Assembly: GCA_021234155.1 (NCBI GenBank)
Contig: JAJEKV010000025.1
Coordinates: 2,441,339 to 2,505,338 of the forward strand
DNA from: Isoetes taiwanensis
Taxonomy: Eukaryota > Streptophyta > Lycopodiopsida > Isoetales > Isoetaceae
Direction of reading: 5' to 3'
Length of the DNA stretch: 64,000 bases
Below, piece after piece: positions 46,675 to 57,970 of the stretch. The notes beneath the pieces were generated by a model. The model saw only the letters and a program-made list of their open reading frames with translations. It made no database searches and was not told the origin of the DNA. The position numbers and the translations under genes were made by a program. How positions within the stretch are numbered: the stretch's first letter is position 1; each line of letters begins with the position of its first letter.

Positions 46675-47753
46675 ATGGCGTCCTCCGGCACAGAAAATGA
46701 CCAACAGGGGCGGAAATACTCGGCTATGGTGGAGCGGCTTGCAGCCCTTCAAGAAGAACGCAGTAAACAAGCCGAAGCTCGCAGAGCAGCATCCCAAGCT
46801 GTAAGTAGCTCTACAGAAACACCCCAGTATTTCCAACGTCAATTTGATGGCCTCAAAAATGAGATCGAATCAGGATTGGCAGGGCTTGGCGTCCGAGAAC
46901 CAGAAGAAGTTAATGCTGCTGAAATTAGAGCAAAAATTGACACGCTTCTTGGTCAGGTTTCGGGGTTAGAAAAAATGGTGGCAGAAGCTAGCTATTTCTT
47001 GCCCGCTTATGATATTCAGACTTCTCAGGCTACGATTAGCAAACTCAGGGATAGGATTGGAGGTGCAGAGGCAGCGGCAATACCAAAGAAGAAATTTTCG
47101 TTTAAGAAGAAGAAACAGAAAGACTTGGAACCCAAAAAGTCATTGGAAGTGAAATGCAATGACATTGTTCAAGTGCAACGCAGTGGCAGTGTACAAGAGC
47201 CCTGCTCAGATGCTTTGGAAGAGAGTAGATTTATCCATAACGTGTACACCATAAACAATAAAAAGGATATGGTGGTTGTTCAGAATGCAGAGAGCTTAGA
47301 TATCAGGGAAATTGTGCTTGCTGATCTGACTAACTGCACGGTATATTTGAAGGGGAAGTTTCAGGCACTATCTATTCATCGTTTGAAGCAATGCAAAGTG
47401 TATACTGGCCCTGTAACGGGATCTATCTTACTGGAGGAAGTAGATGGTTGTGTGTTAATGTTGGCCTCACACCAAATTAGGATTCACTCCACTAGAAACA
47501 CCGACTTCTACTTGCGAGTTCGTAGTAGGCCCATAGTTGAATTTACAACAGGTGTCAGATTCGCTCCTTATAAATTTTATGCCATGGTATAGAACTTGAT
47601 CTCAGTGAAGCAAATCTCTCAGAAGAAACAGGTCTATGGGAGAAGGTGGATGATTTTAGATGGCTTCGTGCCGCGCATTCTCCCAACTGGGGAGTTATTC
47701 CCAGCGAGCAGCAATTGGGTATGGTAGATGGCTCCAGCATAACTTCTGACTGA
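46675..47753 (+). CDS. TBCC: Tubulin-folding cofactor C (TBCC), single exon, late frameshift
   Basis: ATG 46675 opens a 305-codon frame. The N-terminal half is helical (MVERLAALQEERSKQAEARR; FDGLKNEIESGLAGLG; spectrin-like TBCC_N region), followed by a Lys-rich linker. The C-CAP/TBCC beta-helix follows: IREIVLADLTNCTVYLKG, SILLEEVDGCVLMLA, SHQIRIHSTRNTDFYLRVRS, with the Gln-x-Arg arginine finger. At about 47586-47589 the frame slips: the conserved tail (LSEANLSEETGLWEKVDDF, then RWLRAAHSPNWGVIP) is in another frame, 47589-47753. One base added there restores a product of about 360 residues, close to plant TBCC length. TBCC stimulates GTP hydrolysis by tubulin in heterodimer assembly. Either a sequencing indel or a recent null mutation. 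Confidence 0.9.
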
Positions 47754-50700
47754 AGCTGTTTATTTCCATCTCATAGATAATCTGAAGCTAAGAAGTGATT
47801 TTGTTTACAGTTCTGACATTCATTTTACTATTAATCGCTATTGTTGAAAGAAATTCAACTTGTTGTCTTCATTTGCATCTTCTTGGAGCTCCTGGACACT
47901 TTTGCAAACTTGCGCAGAAACGTGTTTGGTTTTAACAAGGGTTTGAATTACACTTACCATTATCAATGATTCTTATCAATGATTCAATGACATTTTTGCA
48001 ACATGCTGTATGAACTATGTTAGTTTTTGCCATAAATTTTTGTTGACATTATAAAGCTGTTGAAACATCGTGAAACAGAACCAGGAAAGTTTGGCCATGT
48101 CCGTCCTTCAAACAGTTAATGGCATATGATAAAATTGCTCTCGTTCTTTGAAAATCTAAGATACAAGTGTGTTCTGATAATTTATACAGAGAAAATGCAC
48201 ATGAATTTTGCAAATGTTCTATTCTACCAAGTGCTTATTAGATGCATATAGATGCATGTATGCATGGTAGGGCCTATGAATCTATGAACTTAGAACTGGA
48301 GAGGTGCTTGCTTTTTTTCCCCCTTTTCCTTTTTTTTTACTGTACTAAGTGTCTGTAGTTGGCCACTGTCGAGTAGTAGTGAAGGCAGGATCCCCGTGTC
48401 AATGTAAATAGTGAACTCCCTGTTGTTGACCCCTTCTTGATATGGATGGACTCTAGCCTCTCGGCCTTGAAGTTGGAATTCTATTTGCTTAAATGTGTAG
48501 TCCATTCTATTTGCTTAAATGTGTAGCTCAGCAGACTGAGGAAGAAAAGGGAATAAGGGTGAGATTCCACTGCGGGAAGGGGCAGTTCTCTGTTTCACCG
48601 GAACTGCCTCCTTCAGAAAACCTGCCGTTGCTTTGATTCCACTGCAGCAAGGGCTGAAAGCAAATCGTGGAGCAAAACAATGGGAGATGAGAAGCAGCTG
48701 TAACTCTGGATGGTGCATTTGATTGGTTTGCGCTAATTGCCAGGCACTAACGTCCTCCAGCGGAATCTGGGCCTAAGATTGAGCACTAGTTTTGATAGAT
48801 TGTCTTTATGAATAAATATGCACGTTGATTTTAATACATTCAGAGGAAGCCTCTCGGCCTTGAAGTCGGAATTCTATTTGCTTAAATATGTACCTATCAC
48901 GGTAAATATTGGACGTGGCCATGTTATAGCCAGCCAGCCTTAAATGGCAGAAAATCCGCTAAAGTCCACAAAAACGCATGTAATTTTTTTTGGCAAAGAC
49001 ACGAATATACCACGGATATACCCGTGGCCATAACATGACAGAGTCCGATATATACGATGCTCTTTGTACCAGCAGATGAGGAAAAAAAAGGAATAAGGAA
49101 GCGGCTCCCAATTGAGCATTAGGCGACGTTCCCATGAGCCTGACCTGACCGCAAAACAGTGAGGTCGAGGTTGAAGTGTTCCCATGTGACCGCAGTACTC
49201 TTTCTGCTCAGAAACCGGCTAGATCCTCACTAGCTCGATCTTCACCGGCTGCTTAATCCGTTGCTTGCTTATTCGTCACCTGTTGATCCGTTAAAAGGAC
49301 AAAACGAAGGCAACAACCCGACCTTTCAGAAATGGTCTTTCATTTCTGGAAAAATCCCAGTTTTCCTTAAAGCCAACCTTACCTCTGCTGCATGGGAACT
49401 GCTCAGCTTCAACTTCGACCTAGAAAAAACAGAGTCCGGTCAGTTCCATGGGAACGTTCCCTTAGTATAAGTGTTAATAATAGACTATGCTTTTGATAGG
49501 CTATGTTTATAGATAGTATGGGCATTGGATTTAAATGTTCAGAGAAATGTGCAAAGCCAAGCAAACCTGAGATGCAAATGAAAGGACGTAAGCCGTCTAA
49601 GAAATGGTACATCTATATAATAGAAAAGATCCTTTGCTAGCCCTTTTCACTCTATATTCATTACCTCTGGGAGGTTTTCCCAGTCAGTCATCACGTTTTT
49701 CGAAAAAAAAATTCGAATTTTTTTTTATTATCTGTTCTGGTGTGGATGGCAAGCAGGATAGCGGAATCAAAGGCTCAATACAAGCACGCTATATTAGTTC
49801 TTTCAGTATTTTATCCTTGGTGCACAATTTACAATATGGGGAGAATAAGTGATTACAACGGAGGGGGTAATGGGTGATAAATTATATCCCATTAATTCGG
49901 AACTTTTATTCAAGTATTCTCAAAATTGATTCTTCATTCAAAAAATAACTGAAATATTACTCAAAAGATTTTCTCCTCGTAAAGAATATGCAAAGTAAGA
50001 CCTGATAGGCAAAGTTAGTGCACCTTCATTTAGTCGTTCGCGTCTTTGTTACAAAGAAAATGAGTTGAACGGATAAGACGTTTAATTCAATTCAATGGTT
50101 ACAGAAACACAAGTTATGCCGTACCTCTTTTATTGGCCACCCTTATTTGCATCTCATAACTTGATCCAATATCCTTATCAATATTATTTTGTGCAGGAAG
50201 TTCACAGTGCAAATATCCTCTTGATGCAGTAAGGTTTGATACTACTTAAATAAACTGACCACTTAATCTTCAAGATTTAGCAAGCCGTTTTGCAAGTAAC
50301 AAACCTCCTATACTGCTGTGCAGCATAACCAAATGAAAGAAACAAAGAAAGACAATACCTCAATTGAACTCTGCAAATGGCCCTGCGTTAGATATCCATT
50401 CCCTTGTGGCATCAGAAAATGCATTTTCACCGTGTCCCATCAATTTTCTTTTGTTTCCTTACTAGCTTCTGCTTCCTCTGCTTTTTGTTCTCTCTCTTTC
50501 TGCTTAGGAAGCAGATCAGTCTAATATTCATGCAAGCCCAATGGCTTGCAAGCATAATAGAGTTAAGAACAGCTCAATGATCTAAAGCCGTGGAGAATTT
50601 AACAAGATAAAAAGCAGGCGATATTTTACTCAGCATGAAAATGCTCTGAAGATAAAGCAATAACAAACTTATTTTGCAGATAGGAGCTTGGACAGGATGA

Positions 50701-50997
50701 TGGATCAACGTATGTAGAAGGTTGGAACTGGCAATCTACCAAGCTTAACCCCCCTCACCAAGCTGATATAAGTGCATTTAAAATGCCATTGTCTGCTTTG
50801 GGCTGAATAGAAATTCCACTCGCAAAATGCTAGATCGAGGTTTACGTGGTTCCTACCCAGTCGTAGACCTGGAAAAGCAAAGCAAACATCTATAAAATAC
50901 AAAAGCCAGTACAGAACTGTGATGTTTAATAATATAAAGCCACTTTCATAAATACAGAGAAACTAAGCACTTACATTTAAGAATCAAATTTCCAAGC
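47754..50997. other. Intergenic stretch between TBCC and mTERF4-like genes
   Basis: It contains a MITE at 49122-49461 and two direct repeats: GGCCTTGAAG(T)TGGAATTCTATTTGCTTAAAT-type text at 48458-48500 and 48852-48892, with a partial third copy at 48503-48530. A hairpin GGCAGTTC...GAACTGCC lies near 48580-48610. A minus-strand piece near 50330-50420 (ENAFSDATREWISNAGPFAE) looks exon-like, but I cannot place it. 50705-50997 would be the 3' UTR side of the mTERF gene. Confidence 0.5.
49122..49461. mobile_element. Tourist-like (PIF/Harbinger) MITE, 340 bp, TSD TTA
   Basis: Inverted ends GGCGACGTTCCCATG and (reverse complement of right end) GGGAACGTTCCCATGG, both followed by a CTGACC stretch. 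TTA lies at 49119-49121 and 49462-49464. A 3 bp TTA duplication and GG-starting TIRs are typical of PIF/Harbinger MITEs. No coding capacity. Confidence 0.75.
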
Positions 50998-52533
50998 TTA
51001 CATGGTAATCACCTCTACTGCTTCGTCATCATCATCTTCACTGTTACAAATGTCATCTTCCTCTTTTGTGACAGTTGGCACTGGGACAAGTCCTCCCATA
51101 ATGAAGTTCAGTTCATCAATTTCTGAACATTGATCGCCCATATTAAGCCTTCCTTCAAACTTTGCATCACTACAGTTCAATAACCAGGTTAGACTGCAAG
51201 TAATGCCCTTTAATTTAATCTGTTCAAAGCGGGGTTTTATTCGTCTGTCCAGGCTATAAGTGAAATAGGCTGGAAAATTTACAAGCTCTTGCAATGGTCT
51301 TTTCATCTCATTTGTAAAGTACAACAAGTTTTCTTTCAACATTCCATCCACGTCTACAACCAGGATATGTGGACAAGCAAGTACCATGCTTTTGCAATCC
51401 TCAACTCTAAAACCTCCAAACGATATAAGAAAATCTATTCTCCTCATTGCTACTTCTTCATTAATAAGTAATGCCTGAGGCAATCTCTCAATAACTTGAG
51501 CAAATTCTTGGGTGGAGATATTAAGTTGCTGTTGGAACCATGCCGCTTTCCTGAACACATTTGTACCTATACTTATCATTAACACATCTGGAAAGTGCGT
51601 AATAATGGCTGGCAACATTTCTTTTCTGACTCCGATCTTCTGAATACATTCAACATTTGGTTTAATTTGTTCTTCTAAATCACGAGTTAATAAATATGGA
51701 TGTTTCTCAATGATCTTGGCTACAGCTTCTTTGTCAATTCCAAGATCAATAAGGTAATCCAGTTTGGGCTTTATATTATTTCCAACTCGCATTCCAAGAA
51801 TTTCAGGGCACTCAAGAACAATCGGCGCAACAAGCTTTATGTCAAGTCCGCAGCTAACGAGGTAGCCTATTGAAGTACTCATGGTGCCTTCAAGACGAAA
51901 TCCTAAGACATCTGGATACTTCAAAATAACCCTGCACACAGAAAGCCTTGGTATGCCCAAGCCCTGTAAAAACCTTACTGCAGGCTCCAGATCAATGGCA
52001 ACACTGGAATGCAGAACCATAGGGTATTTTCTAAGCACTTGGGGTAAAGTAACTCTTGTTACTCCAAGGCTTTCCAAATACTCAATTACAGGCATCATAT
52101 TCTTCTTTACACTGCAACATACCATGAGGGGATAAGAATTTATGTTCTCTTTTGTAAGACCAAGGGCTAACAGAAATTCCAGGCGTTCCTTCACGATGTC
52201 AATTGTAGTTGGAAGTTCCACATTTTCATATTCACTGGTATCAATTCCTTCATCTTCCAAGTATTTCAAAACTTCTTCACGGCCAGGTTTGATGGCTCCT
52301 TCATCCTGGATTACTCCCCAAGTTAAAGAAGGCCTCTTCACGGGCTCCTTGAATTTAGCTTTGGATGAGAAATACCTTAAAGGTTTGGACGAGAAGTAAG
52401 AGCTGTTCCTTGCATCCGATCTCTGGTATCCAGCTGCACTCCATATCGGCCCTAAGCGTCGAGCAAGTCGTGCTTGCAATCTGAACATTCCCATTACATG
52501 ATTAGGGTTCTGAGGTCTCAACGCAGAATGCAT
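50998..52533 (-). CDS. mTERF4: Organellar mTERF family protein, mTERF4/BSM-like
   Basis: 511 codons in one exon on the minus strand. The N-terminus is Arg-rich and devoid of acidic residues (FRLQARLARRLGPIW), as in plastid or mitochondrial transit peptides. A second in-frame Met at residue 14 could be the true start. About nine mTERF repeats follow. Signature stretches: GLTKENINSYPLMVCCSVKK, YPMVLHSSV, LEGTMSTSIGYLV, EMKRPLQELVNFPAYFTYSL, KGITCSLTWLLNCSDAKFEG. They match the plant mTERF4 (BSM/RUG2) group, which is needed for plastid group II intron splicing and organelle gene expression. The acidic C-terminus (NSEDDDDEAVEVITM) also fits. No frameshift or stop; the gene appears functional. Repeat-protein function in nucleic-acid binding is family knowledge. 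Confidence 0.94.
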   Translation of the reverse strand: MHSALRPQNPNHVMGMFRLQARLARRLGPIWSAAGYQRSDARNSSYFSSKPLRYFSSKAKFKEPVKRPSLTWGVIQDEGAIKPGREEVLKYLEDEGIDTSEYENVELPTTIDIVKERLEFLLALGLTKENINSYPLMVCCSVKKNMMPVIEYLESLGVTRVTLPQVLRKYPMVLHSSVAIDLEPAVRFLQGLGIPRLSVCRVILKYPDVLGFRLEGTMSTSIGYLVSCGLDIKLVAPIVLECPEILGMRVGNNIKPKLDYLIDLGIDKEAVAKIIEKHPYLLTRDLEEQIKPNVECIQKIGVRKEMLPAIITHFPDVLMISIGTNVFRKAAWFQQQLNISTQEFAQVIERLPQALLINEEVAMRRIDFLISFGGFRVEDCKSMVLACPHILVVDVDGMLKENLLYFTNEMKRPLQELVNFPAYFTYSLDRRIKPRFEQIKLKGITCSLTWLLNCSDAKFEGRLNMGDQCSEIDELNFIMGGLVPVPTVTKEEDDICNSEDDDDEAVEVITM

Positions 52534-53657
52534 TCAGTTTCCATATGTCCTGAATTCGGTGCTTCAGGGTTTAAGGGTTTAGTCTTTCCAGTCAATGTGC
52601 CCATTTTTTATTACCTAGTACTAGTAAAATTGGATCCCCGTTATCCACCTACTTTTGTGCCAAGTGTGCGCCCACTTTGTCCATTGTTTCGAATGCTCTT
52701 TATCTTTAGTCATGGTGTCGTTCTAGCAGGTCCCTTCTGGCAAGCCCCAATGCACTGCCTTGTATTGCATCAGATAACTCAACGGCTTTGATTCATGCAG
52801 ATTTTAATAATTTTAGCAATATATTTGACATATTTTCTAATCCATCTCGCATAGATGCTTTGCTTGCAAAAGAAACATACTCCATTTAGTGTCACCACAT
52901 TCCATTTGATATCTTTATGCATTGTACCTAATTCAAGCGTAAAAACAAGTTATGTGACATTCTGTCGGTTCTTCCAATAAGACCCTGCCATGTGGCATCG
53001 ATTCTAACACTGAATGTTAAAAAAAAAATTCTTGTCTGTGGCACTTTTGCCGCTTTTCTCTGCGGCCTTCTCCGGCAGCGATTCTGCTAAAGATTGTGCT
53101 ATTCTAGACGACGACCCTACTGTTCCAGCATTTCTACAGCGATTCTACAGAGAAGGTGAGGATCTACCAGCATTTTTACGGGGTTTTTTGGTCGCAGAAT
53201 ATCACATAACGTTTTTTCACGTTACAAAAATGTTGCTTTGGGCAACATTCTTGTATACGTAAACGCCGTTTGGTGAAAATTCCTCGAATATTCCCTAATA
53301 TTTATTATGGGTAAATTTAGGTTTATGGGTCCTGGTGGCGCCGCTTACATCGCCGCCATAGCTTGCTCTGCTGCGGCCGGCCGTTCAAATCCAATAGGGC
53401 CTTTCGTGATCTAATTCCTGCCTTACTACCTCCATTTTCTGTTTTACTGGGAGTCTGCCTATGCCTTCTATCTCTGTGTACATTTTTCGTATTAATGCAA
53501 CTGATTCTAACTCATACACGTGTATGCTCTTTATGATGTGTTGCTATATTATTCACTTTACACATTTCGATTTCTAAGCCATGTCTTTTTCTTAGCATAT
53601 TATCTGTGCTAGATATTGATTGTCTTGTAGATCTAAATTTAGCTTCTACCATAACAG
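52534..53657. other. Upstream region of the mTERF gene and non-coding sequence
   Basis: The mTERF promoter should lie just right of 52533, but no clear TATA element could be fixed. A plus-strand frame at 53014-53262 contains a short internal duplication (PAFLQRFYREGEDLPAFLRG) and is not convincing. A GC-rich patch at 53335-53395 encodes a short frame from ATG 53310 (GPGGAAYIAAIACSAAAG) of unknown meaning. Confidence 0.4.
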
Positions 53658-54017
53658 CTTGTGCATTTTCCATTCTATGAGTATGATGGAAATGCTATCA
53701 TAGAACCTGGATTGCAGTGTAGTGATGCCGAGATTCCGACTTTATCTTTGGAGGATATTGGTGTTGCAGCAATTCATGAGTTTGATATTGTGGATTATCC
53801 CAACTTTTTGGATATGTATGGGGAGAGATTAGGATCAGACGGTTGTTTTTTGTGCCCTATTGAGCTTTTGCTTGGGTTTGGGACGGATGTTGTATTTAGC
53901 TGCGAAGACTGTTATCGTATGGTCACTGTTGAAGATGGTGAGGATGGTAAATTTGGTCGTTGTTCTGCCTGTATGGACAAGTTGGTTAAGAATTGGTTCG
54001 CTGATGAACAGTGTTGA
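53658..54017 (+). CDS. Unrecognised exon with three CxxC pairs
   Basis: Open from a plausible acceptor (ATAACAG at 53651-53657) to a stop at 54015-54017, 119 residues, with no upstream in-frame ATG near the start. N-terminal half is acidic (CSDAEIPTLSLEDIG; FDIVDYPNFLDMYG). The C-terminal half has CFLCPIE, CEDCYRMVTVE and CSACMDKLV, i.e. three CxxC pairs at about 25- and 19-residue spacing, which suggests zinc binding. Codon use is even and there are no internal stops, so it is probably real coding sequence. The 5' exons were not found. I do not recognise the family. Confidence 0.5.
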   Translation, partial: LVHFPFYEYDGNAIIEPGLQCSDAEIPTLSLEDIGVAAIHEFDIVDYPNFLDMYGERLGSDGCFLCPIELLLGFGTDVVFSCEDCYRMVTVEDGEDGKFGRCSACMDKLVKNWFADEQC

Positions 54018-54209
54018 GATGTGTTCGTTTGATGTGTGTGTTATATGTATACATGAGAGACTTTGTTTGTAGTTGGATGTATATATCGTATATGAATATA
54101 GTAAGTTTTTTGTGTATGTAATATATGGGTGTTAAATTCATGGCTGAAAATAGTTTAAGCATTAGTTTAAGAAATCAAGAGTAGCAGATTTAACCTCTTT
54201 CTTTTATAG

Positions 54210-54300
54210 AACAAGATGGTGAGGCCCTGATAGGTTTAAAGACAGTTAGCGTGGCTTGTGGAGTGTGGCATGCAGCTGCCATAGTGGAGGAAGGAGAAAG
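54210..54300 (+). pseudogene. Isolated RCC1-repeat exon (PRAF-type)
   Basis: A 91 nt exon bounded by TTTTATAG and GTGTCA reads GLKTVSVACGVWHAAAIVEE, the typical RCC1 blade of plant PRAF (PH-RCC1-FYVE) proteins. No neighbouring RCC1 exon is visible within several kb: a gypsy element starts 48 bp downstream, and what follows it is a kinase. Intact splice sites show genomic-level origin. A large gene broken by the gypsy insertion would be an alternative, but the sequence after the gypsy is unrelated. Confidence 0.7.
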
Positions 54301-54348
54301 GTGTCAATATTCTTTATTTCAACTGTTGCTCCTCTAAAGTCATTCTTG

Positions 54349-54660
54349 TGACGACCATACGGATATTCATATCATACGAACATTATACTCGTATGTACCA
54401 AACATGGTCGTCACACGGATGCAAAAAGGTAGTTGCACAAGACAAGGTTTGAACTCGCAACCTTCCAGTTGCGAGTCATACACCCTTGCCAAGTGCACTA
54501 CCAATATTTGTTGAAGACATTCCGTCACGTCTTTCTCATATGTGGGACTGTCTTTAGGAGGTTCTAGAATATTCTAGAACCTAAATGCATGCGTGACACT
54601 TGGCGCGATCTCATCCATTGGAGTGGCGCGATCCTGACCGTTGACCTAGATATATAAAGT
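54349..54660 (+). repeat. Gypsy 5' LTR, 3'-truncated, with tRNA-like segment
   Basis: It matches 57566-57876 closely. Contents in order: an inverted pair GACGACCAT / ATGGTCGTC (54350-54418), a tRNA-like stretch on the minus strand (about 54430-54510; B-box-like GAGTTCAAACC and an 8 bp stem around TGGAAG), then TAGATATATAAAG (TATA box, about 54648). Confidence 0.85.
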
Positions 54661-54684
54661 GGCAAACACCTTCATTCGTTCGAG

Positions 54685-56737
54685 ATGTTCAGTGTTTTCT
54701 TGGGTTTGCCAATTTCTATCAGCGGTTCATTCGGGATTATTCGGAGATTGCCCTTCCTTTGACACGCTTCACGGTCAAGGACGTGCCATTTGAATGGACT
54801 GTGGAAGCGGAATCTGCTTTTGTTACCCTGAAGCATGCGTTCACCACGGCGCCAGTTCTTGCTCATGCAGTTCTTGCTCTTGCGCCCATATATTGTCGAA
54901 GCAGATGCTTCTGATTTTGCGCTTGGTGGGATCCTGTCACAGGAGGGGGATGACCATGAATTGCATCCAATCGCCTATCACTCACGAAAATTTCAGGCTG
55001 CTGAAATCAACTATCCCATTTATGACAAGGAGTTGTTGGCGATAGTGGATTCTTTCGAGGAGTGGAGACGTTTCCTGGAGGGATCTCCTTATAAGGTCAC
55101 AGTCTACACAAATCATCGAAAACTAGAATATTTTCAGTCTGCTCGAGTGCTCAACTGTCGCCAGGCCCGGTGGCATACTCAAGTATTATCCCGGATTGAT
55201 TTCGTGATCAAGTACCGTCCTGGATCCCTCCAAGGAAAGCCTGATGCCTTGTCTCGACACTCCTACCTTGAGCCCAAACTAGGTGATCTTGCATTTGATC
55301 AGCAATCACAGGTTATTTTAGGGCCTGATCGGTTCCAGCTTATGGCTCTCACTTTGTTCGAGAGGCCTCATGATACAGCCTTCTTGCAGTCTGTTCGAGC
55401 ATCTTTGCCCTCCGATCCATTGGCTCAAAATGTATTCTCGCACATTGGCGCTGCATCATCTTCTCAGCAAATAGGATCAGACTATGATCGTTTTGAGGTT
55501 CGAGATGGACTCCTGCTCCGTGATGGGCTTCTATATATGCCAGATGGTGCTTCTAGGCTTCGGGTTCTTCAGGCTTGCCATGATTCACCTATGGCTGGAC
55601 ACTTTGGAGTAGCCAAGGCTCTTGAACTTATTAGTCGAGAATATTGGTGGCCTGGGCTTCGTCGCTCTTTCGAAGCTTTTATTCGATCCTATGACATCTG
55701 TTGTCGAGCGAAGATTCCAAGGCATCTTCCTCATGGTACCAGATGGACCTTGGAAGAGCATTTCTATAGACTTTATTCCGGAGCTGCCACTCTCTCGGGG
55801 TTATGATGCCATCATGGTTGTTGTTGATCGTTTCTCTAAGATGGCTCATTTTATTCCCTGCAACATCACCATCACCAGTGAGGGAACAACGGATCTTCTT
55901 CTTCGTGAAGTAGTCAGACTTCATGGCTTGCCTGATACTATCGTCAACGATCGTGGACCGCAGTTCGTCGCAGGTTTTTGGAAGCGGCTTTTGGAGTTAT
56001 TGCATATCGACCGCTCACTGACATCTGGTCATCATCCAGAAAGTAATGGGCAGGCAGAGCGCACTAATCAGACTCTGGAGCAATATTTAAGGTGCTTTAT
56101 CAGTTATCAGCAGGATGATTGGGTCGATTATCTTCGATTAGCTGAGTTTGCCTATAATAACTCCGTACATGCCTCCACTGACCAAACTCCGTTCTTTCTG
56201 AACTTTGGTCAGCATCCTCGTTGGTCCCTTAGTGTCGCTGCCGGTGACTCTGTCAATCCTAGTGCCGAGTCTCGACTTGAGAAACTCCAGGCTCTTCAAT
56301 CAGATCTTCAGCATCATCTTCACCGAGCACAGGAATGTTATCGGCATTATGCTGATTTGCATCGCCAGGAAGCTCCTAAATTTCATGTTGGTGACCTTGT
56401 CTGGCTTCTTCGTAGGGACCTTCCTATCTCACGTCCCTGCAACAAGCTTGACTATCGTTGCCTTGGTCCTTATCGGATCACGGCTCAAATCAGCAATGTG
56501 GCATTCCGGCTCGAGCTCCCTCCAGCTGTTCGTCTCCACCCAGTATTTCACGTTTCTCTATTGAAGCTCTACACAGTTAACACTTTCCCGGATCGCGTTC
56601 CTCCGCCGCCACCACCAGTAGAAATTGATGATCATGAGGAGTTCGAGGTTCGAGAGATTCTGGACTCCAAGTTTCTTCGTCGACCATTGTATTACTTTGT
56701 CGATTGGGAAGGTTACTCGCCAAGTGATAGAACCTGA
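54685..56737 (+). pseudogene. Gypsy pol remnant: RT thumb, RNase H, integrase, chromodomain
   Basis: RT thumb: [20 protein letters not shown] and [18 protein letters not shown] (54690-54850). After a +1 shift near 54870, RNase [53 protein letters not shown]. Integrase zinc: HDSPMAGHFGVAK...CCRAK (HHCC), frameshift with lost bases near 55735, then core: VVVDRFSKMAHFIP, VNDRGPQFVAGFW and HHPESNGQAERTNQTLEQ (D, D, E). C-terminus: FHVGDLVWL, HPVFHVSLLK. The chromodomain EEFEVREILDSKF and YFVDWEGYSPSDRT ends with TGA at 56735 where Trp (TGG) is normal. EPAENLTNAPDKIAEF continues in frame after the stop. Chromodomains guide integration to heterochromatin. Confidence 0.9.
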
Positions 56738-56809
56738 GAGCCTGCCGAGAATCTGACTAATGCGCCTGACAAAATTGCGGAGTTTCACCGATGTTATCCG
56801 AACAAGCCA

Positions 56810-57565
56810 ATTTGAGTACTCCGGCCCCAGCTCCGAGGACTCGTCGCCGTCGTAGGCAGGGAAAAAATTAAGCATATTATATGTTTTTCCATAAAAAATA
56901 GTTTTGCTATTTTTCAAATTCTTATTGTACTTTATGTATATATTTGGCTAAATTTATTATTATCATTACATATATATGTATTTGGACTTGGCGAATCTTT
57001 TGAAGTAAAGGCAAAAAATGTAAATTATGTAGATTTAGACATATTGTACTACAATTACAAATAATAATCAACAATCAAGGAACATACGATAATATTAAAA
57101 AACTTATAACAATCAATGCAACGACACCCTTCTAGATATGGTAATCAAATGCTTGAAGGAAGATGTTATGCAACCAACTCAAGCGTCTCGCTGGATAATG
57201 GCCATCTCTTATAATTTCTTTTTGAAGATGCATATGTGGTATATGTAATAGAAATTCATAGCTCAAAAGACTACTATCACTAATGATAGCAGGTCATTTT
57301 TGTTTGGCTATTAATGATTTGATATTTAAATATTGTAATATAAAGAAAGGCTAATCCCTTTTTCTTTAAGGAAAATAAAGAAAATAGTTTGGCTAATCAT
57401 AAAAAGATAATAGATTACTTCTTTTAACTATGGCTATTTTTTATTTTTTTTAAAAGATCTCCCTTCATAAAAATCGCCGCAAAATTTGCCTAGACCCCTT
57501 AAAAAATTGCCATTTGGCTATTAATAGCCACAAATTTTTTCCATGGTCGTAGGAGGGGGATGGTG
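56810..57565. other. Gypsy 3' untranslated region, AT-rich
   Basis: Between the chromodomain end and the 3' LTR there is AT-rich sequence with no frame of note. It includes several TTTGGCTA phrases (56945, 57300, 57390, 57515). It ends in the purine-rich tract used as plus-strand primer. Confidence 0.6.
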
Positions 57566-57970
57566 GGACGACCATACAGATATTCGTATTATACGAACAT
57601 TATACTCGTATGTACAAAAGATGGTCGTCACACGGATGCAAAAGAGTAGTTGCACAAGACAAGGTTTGAACTCGCAACCTTCCAATTGCGAGTCATACAC
57701 CCTTACCAAGTGCACTACCAATATTTGTTGAAGACATTCCATCACGTCTTTCTCATATGTGGGACTATCTCTAGGAGGTTCTAGAATATTCTAGAACCTA
57801 AATGCATGCGCGACACTTGGCGCGATCTCATCCATTGGAATGGCGCGATCCTGACCGTTGACCTAGATATATAAGGAGGCACCTCCTTCTTGTCGAACCA
57901 TTCCGGTTCAACGCCAGTCTTGAGCCTTCTAGGCATCTGTCTCGTGTTCCTGCTTGCCTTCGGACCATTG
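57566..57970 (+). repeat. Gypsy 3' LTR (right edge uncertain)
   Basis: It aligns with the 5' LTR for about 310 bp with some 8-10 differences, then continues with GGAGGCACCTCC and further sequence lost from the 5' LTR. The TATA box TAGATATATAAGG lies near 57865. The same tRNA-like minus-strand segment is conserved (57650-57728). The LTR may extend beyond 57970. Confidence 0.8.
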
